Assembly: GCA_036873135.1 (NCBI GenBank)
Contig: JAPTYO010000026.1
Span: forward strand, 4,506,001-4,570,000
Length of the DNA stretch: 64,000 bases
DNA from: Clarkia xantiana subsp. parviflora
Taxonomy: Eukaryota; Streptophyta; Magnoliopsida; Myrtales; Onagraceae
Direction of reading: 5' to 3'
Positions 60,858 through 64,000 of this stretch are shown piece after piece. The notes below the pieces were generated by a model, which ran no database searches, was not told the DNA's origin, and saw only the letters and a list, made by a program, of their open reading frames with translations. How positions within the stretch are numbered: position 1 is the first letter of the stretch; each line of letters opens with the position of its first letter. The translations under genes were made by a program, and so were the position numbers.

Positions 60858-63253
60858 TCAATCAGAACTTTCGGGAGAGTCACCCTCACCCCCTGAAGCT
60901 GAACCACCGGCAGAGATGGATGAAGAGGAGGAGTCTGAAGTACCGATCTCCACAGGTGTAGCATCCACCTGTGCAGGGGCAGGCTCGTCTGCAACAGCAG
61001 CCTGACCCCTCAGAACAGCCATATAGCCAGCGGCGTATGGCCCGAAGTCACCAAGGTCACCAACTGGAAACTGAGGATCAATGCGGAAAATGTGATCAAC
61101 CAGATACTCACCAAACTGGTTCATCTCCTGAGTGAGACGCGCGCTATAATCAGCAGTGAAGGCAGAGGAAGCCTTGTACTCAGACACTACGACAGTCCTT
61201 TCCTCCGCCCAGCACCTAGCCTCCAACTTCCGCAACTCCTCAGAGTGGAGTGAAGATGCAACCTCAGCCTCCCGGCGTAAACTACCTACGGTAGTCTCAA
61301 GCAAGGACACTTGGTCCCTGAGCTCCTGCATCTTTAAATCAGATAAGCGCGCCTTCTCAGCAGCAGTGGCGAGCTCCGCCTTCAGAGAGACCTGGCTGTC
61401 TTCAAGGGTCTTCTTCTCGTCAGATAACTCGAGCACGAGTGATGACATGTTCACCATGTCAGACATACCCTAACAATTCAAACAAGGGGTGAGTAACCGA
61501 AAGACAACCAATATGAAAGTATAAAGAAGAAAGCAACGAACAACTCACAGGCGCATAACGAGAGAGTACACCCTGAACAAAGCGCCGAGTCTCTCCAGGA
61601 GACTTGGGCTGAGCAACACGATCGCCAGGGGGAATGGCACCGCGGAGCACGCGGATGCCAACCTCAGGAGTCCGCAAAGAGGAGCTGCTATCAAGGTGGA
61701 ACTCCTTCAAACCAGCGAAAGGAGTCCACTCAGACCCAATAATATCTTCATCAGTAAGACGCGCGAAATCCTTCCGACTTAAAGTCGGAGGCCCACCTGT
61801 ACAAGCGAAGCAACTCAAAGGAAAATATAAACATAGAAGGATCAGTAACAAGGTAGAGATCATACCTGAGGACCGTGCCCTCGGCTGGGGGGCAGGCGAA
61901 CCACCACCAACAGGTCGCTTCCCTTTGTCAGCCAGGGAAGGCACCTCTTCGACCACCATCTCCTTATCACGAGATAGGGTCGGAGGACGAGCAATAGGCG
62001 AAGCAGGATCCGCAGCTTTCTTCCTCTTAGCAGCCGAGGCCCCGGCCTCAGAATCAGATCTCCGCGGCTTGGACTTGGAAGGTCCAGATTCTCTGCCTAC
62101 GGAGACGACCCTCTCGGTCACCAAGGGGGAGCGCCCTAGCAATGTAAGAAAAACAAGATAAGGAAAACACAAGCTATACCATAAAGAAGCAAATAGGAGG
62201 AAGCATACCAGAGGCCCCAGCCTTCTTCCCAGGCATGGGGGATTTCTTCAGAGTGGAACTAGAAGGAGCCTTCCTCTTGCTCAGATCAACAGGGGCTCCC
62301 TGCATGTTATAGGTTTTTCCATGAAACCAACCTACAAAGGAAGAGCAGAAGGTAAATAAAGATGAGAAGACCAAGTGACATACCGAACCCCCGGAGTCAG
62401 GAGTCAAACTGATCCCGGCCTCGTAAAGATCCGTCTCAGTCACTAAGGACACGGGGCAGTATGACTGAGTCCTGTTGCTCTCATGAATGATCTTCATAGT
62501 CTCTAAATCAACTGAAGTGAACTCCCCGAAAGCAGGCCAACCATCGGACCGATCCTCATTCAAGACCGACCAAGTGACGTATCGATCCGTAATGAAGAAG
62601 TAATGCTTAGCCCAGTGACTGGCCGAGTTGTCACTCCGGGCCACGAAGCGGAGAGAGGTATCCCACTCGACCCCACTCAACCCGAAATCAGCAAATCGGG
62701 GATCCTTGAAGGTCGGATGGCGAGTTACGAAACTCGCAAACCCCACCTTCGTCTGGTATTGAAACCGGTAGAAACATCGGAACAGAACGAGGGAGTACTT
62801 CCAGGAGTACCAATGGCACAACACCCGGAAGCCCACCCAGACACGAAGGGCACTGGGGGCAAGGTTCACAGGAGAAATCCTGAAAAACCTGCTCAACTCT
62901 ATGAGGTTATCGCAGTATGGCAACCTCAACCCAAATCGAATCTAGGAGGGGTACACGACGACCTTCCCCCTAGGAGGCTCCGTCACCGTCTCGCGAGTAT
63001 TTCCCAAGGAGGGGAGGAAAGGATATAGAGGCTCATCTAGGGGACAGATATCTCCTAAGGTAACGTGCTCATTGTAATCGGACCTAGTGAGATGGTTCTC
63101 CGACAGGGCAGCGAGACCTAAGGCAAAGGTAGCAGGAAATCCCAAAGTTCGAATCAAGTTTCGACTAACACCCCAGTGTAGATCGCGACACTAAGCTAGC
63201 GATAGGAAAGGAAGTAATGCGACCAAAAAGGAAGAGAAAAGGAACTCACTCAT
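60858..63253 (-). pseudogene. aORF of E3, multi-exon antisense gene
   Basis: Exons inferred on the minus strand: 63190-about 62384, about 62305-62209, 62135-61866, 61796-61548 and 61469-60858. Introns 62208-62136 (GTATGC...GCTAG), 61865-61797 (GTATGA...TACAG) and 61547-61470 (GTGAGT...GTTAG) have clean GT-AG borders of 69-78 nt. The start is unclear; an ATG at 63251-63253 precedes a perfect GTGAGTT donor but the phase does not fit. Motifs LRLPYCDNLIELSRFF and SALRVWVGFRVLC align with the E2 and Y domain, as does HWAKHYFFITDRYVTW. A basic region follows, then VLRGAIPPGDRVAQP (compare the LLSGSIPPALRRP of E2) and a coiled coil with a Ser/Gly-rich acidic tail. TAG at 62942-62944 is the only break seen. 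Confidence 0.7.
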
Positions 63254-64000
63254 CCTTCGGAGGATATAACGCCTCTGTAAAGTCTGTGTGCGCGGACACC
63301 ACCAGGAATACAGTACCTGCCACGACACGACAAATATCAAGACAAGGAAAATTTCCGAAGAACCGGAAATACTCCGACACTCGACCAACGAAAACAACCA
63401 AAAATCCGAAGACACCTAGCAAAGATAGCCAACATGAGCCAAGGACACCACGAAAACCAAATTGAATAATTCTATCCGAGCCTAAAGTCGGGTTTTGGGC
63501 AAAATTACCGTTACGCCCTCCAACGAAGATTAACACACCAACGGCGGTACGACATCAAATTCAAAACCGGGATAGTTTAATCGGACAAGAAACTATATCC
63601 GGACGACCGGCAAAATTTTTTTCCCAAATCCACAACTATCAACGGTTATCCACGGCAATCCCACATTCAATCAAACATCGGCAATCAAACATCGGCAATC
63701 AAACATCGGCAATCAAGCATCGGCAATCAAGTATCAACGATTCAAAAATCAACGTTTTACGCGGTAACGGAAAGGAAAAGAGTGGACCTTCGGAAAACCC
63801 GACCCGATGTGATAAACGGGTCCGGATTTCGAATTTGGAGACCGCCGGAAATCAGTCCTTCGCCGGAGGTTAAGTCCCGTCGTCGCCGGAGCTAGTTTTG
63901 GCCGCCCCACCGTCGCCGGAAAACACCGCCCGTCGCACCGGAGTCGTCCCACCTCGCCGTCGATCGCCTTTGCCTGACCAGACGTGGCCTCCGTCAGCGG
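63254..64000. other. E3 spacer upstream of the aORF
   Basis: It corresponds to the promoter/5' UTR side of the aORF; no TATA plus AAACCCT pair is visible here. A 14-bp unit CAATCAAACATCGG occurs about five times at 63668-63738. 63780-64000 is GC-rich with CGCCGGA repeats. Confidence 0.5.

Larger units (their letters stand above)
55152..64000 (+). mobile_element. E3: non-autonomous Tat-type element with two gags and an aORF, 3' LTR outside window
   Basis: 5' LTR, primer binding site, gag-protease, a second truncated gag, a 0.9-kb repetitive 3' UTR and an antisense spliced gene. No RT, RNase H or integrase lies between the second gag and the aORF. The left border is tentative (TGATGGATAT, like the TGATGGGT of Y), with CCCTA (55147-55151) before it. 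Confidence 0.75.

Overview
The window is plant repeat DNA. I found no host gene, tRNA, rRNA or CRISPR array in it. Almost all of it can be assigned to LTR retrotransposons inserted into one another, as expected from the repeat-rich part of a large angiosperm genome. The lineages seen are Ty3/gypsy Tat/Ogre, a Ty3/gypsy chromovirus derivative and Ty1/copia. The sequence does not let me name the species.

Layout, left to right. (1) 1-8321 is the right part of a Tat-type element (Y): pol on the + strand, a repetitive 3' UTR, a spliced gene on the opposite strand (here called aORF, antisense ORF), and a 3' LTR. Y sits in intron 1 of the aORF of a related element (Z, 8322-11764). A 2.19-kb tandem duplication (6444-8629 and 8630-10830) spans the junction. 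(2) Z sits in the left LTR of an Ogre-like element (O, to 26289, minus strand), whose interior (17644-24689) holds essentially only tandem repeats. The left LTR of O also holds a small copia element (T, 11862-17343). (3) 26290-27848 and 48672-49370 are pieces of one minus-strand copia element (A). It is split by copia B (27849-48671, target duplication TAACA). Copia B itself holds a scrambled Tat-type element (E4, 28425-37802) in its left LTR and a very young chromovirus derivative (E5, 41318-45380) in its interior. (4) 49371-50343 is the end of copia C, cut by E2 (50344-53969), a minus-strand member of the Y/Z family. (5) 53970-55151 is degenerate copia-like sequence. (6) 55152-64000 is E3, a non-autonomous Tat-type element with gag-protease, a second truncated gag, long 3' repeats and a third aORF. 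Its 3' LTR lies outside the window.

The most interesting content is the set of aORFs. Three divergent homologues (Y, E2, E3) and the 5' end of a fourth (Z) lie antisense between pol and the 3' LTR. They are built from several exons with canonical-looking introns of about 70-80 nt. In Y, Z and E2 they have a TATA box plus an AAACCCT motif 160-175 bp upstream of the ATG. They encode a domain like the plant 'putative gypsy-type transposon' family followed, in Y and E3, by a long coiled coil. E3 also carries a second gag that lacks the N-terminal half of the capsid, and E4 keeps a remnant of the same kind. E5 has a single open 936-codon frame stitched from protease, RT, RNase H and integrase fragments, with LTRs that differ at about one position. 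Several non-autonomous elements here seem to have moved after their coding parts were already rearranged or lost.
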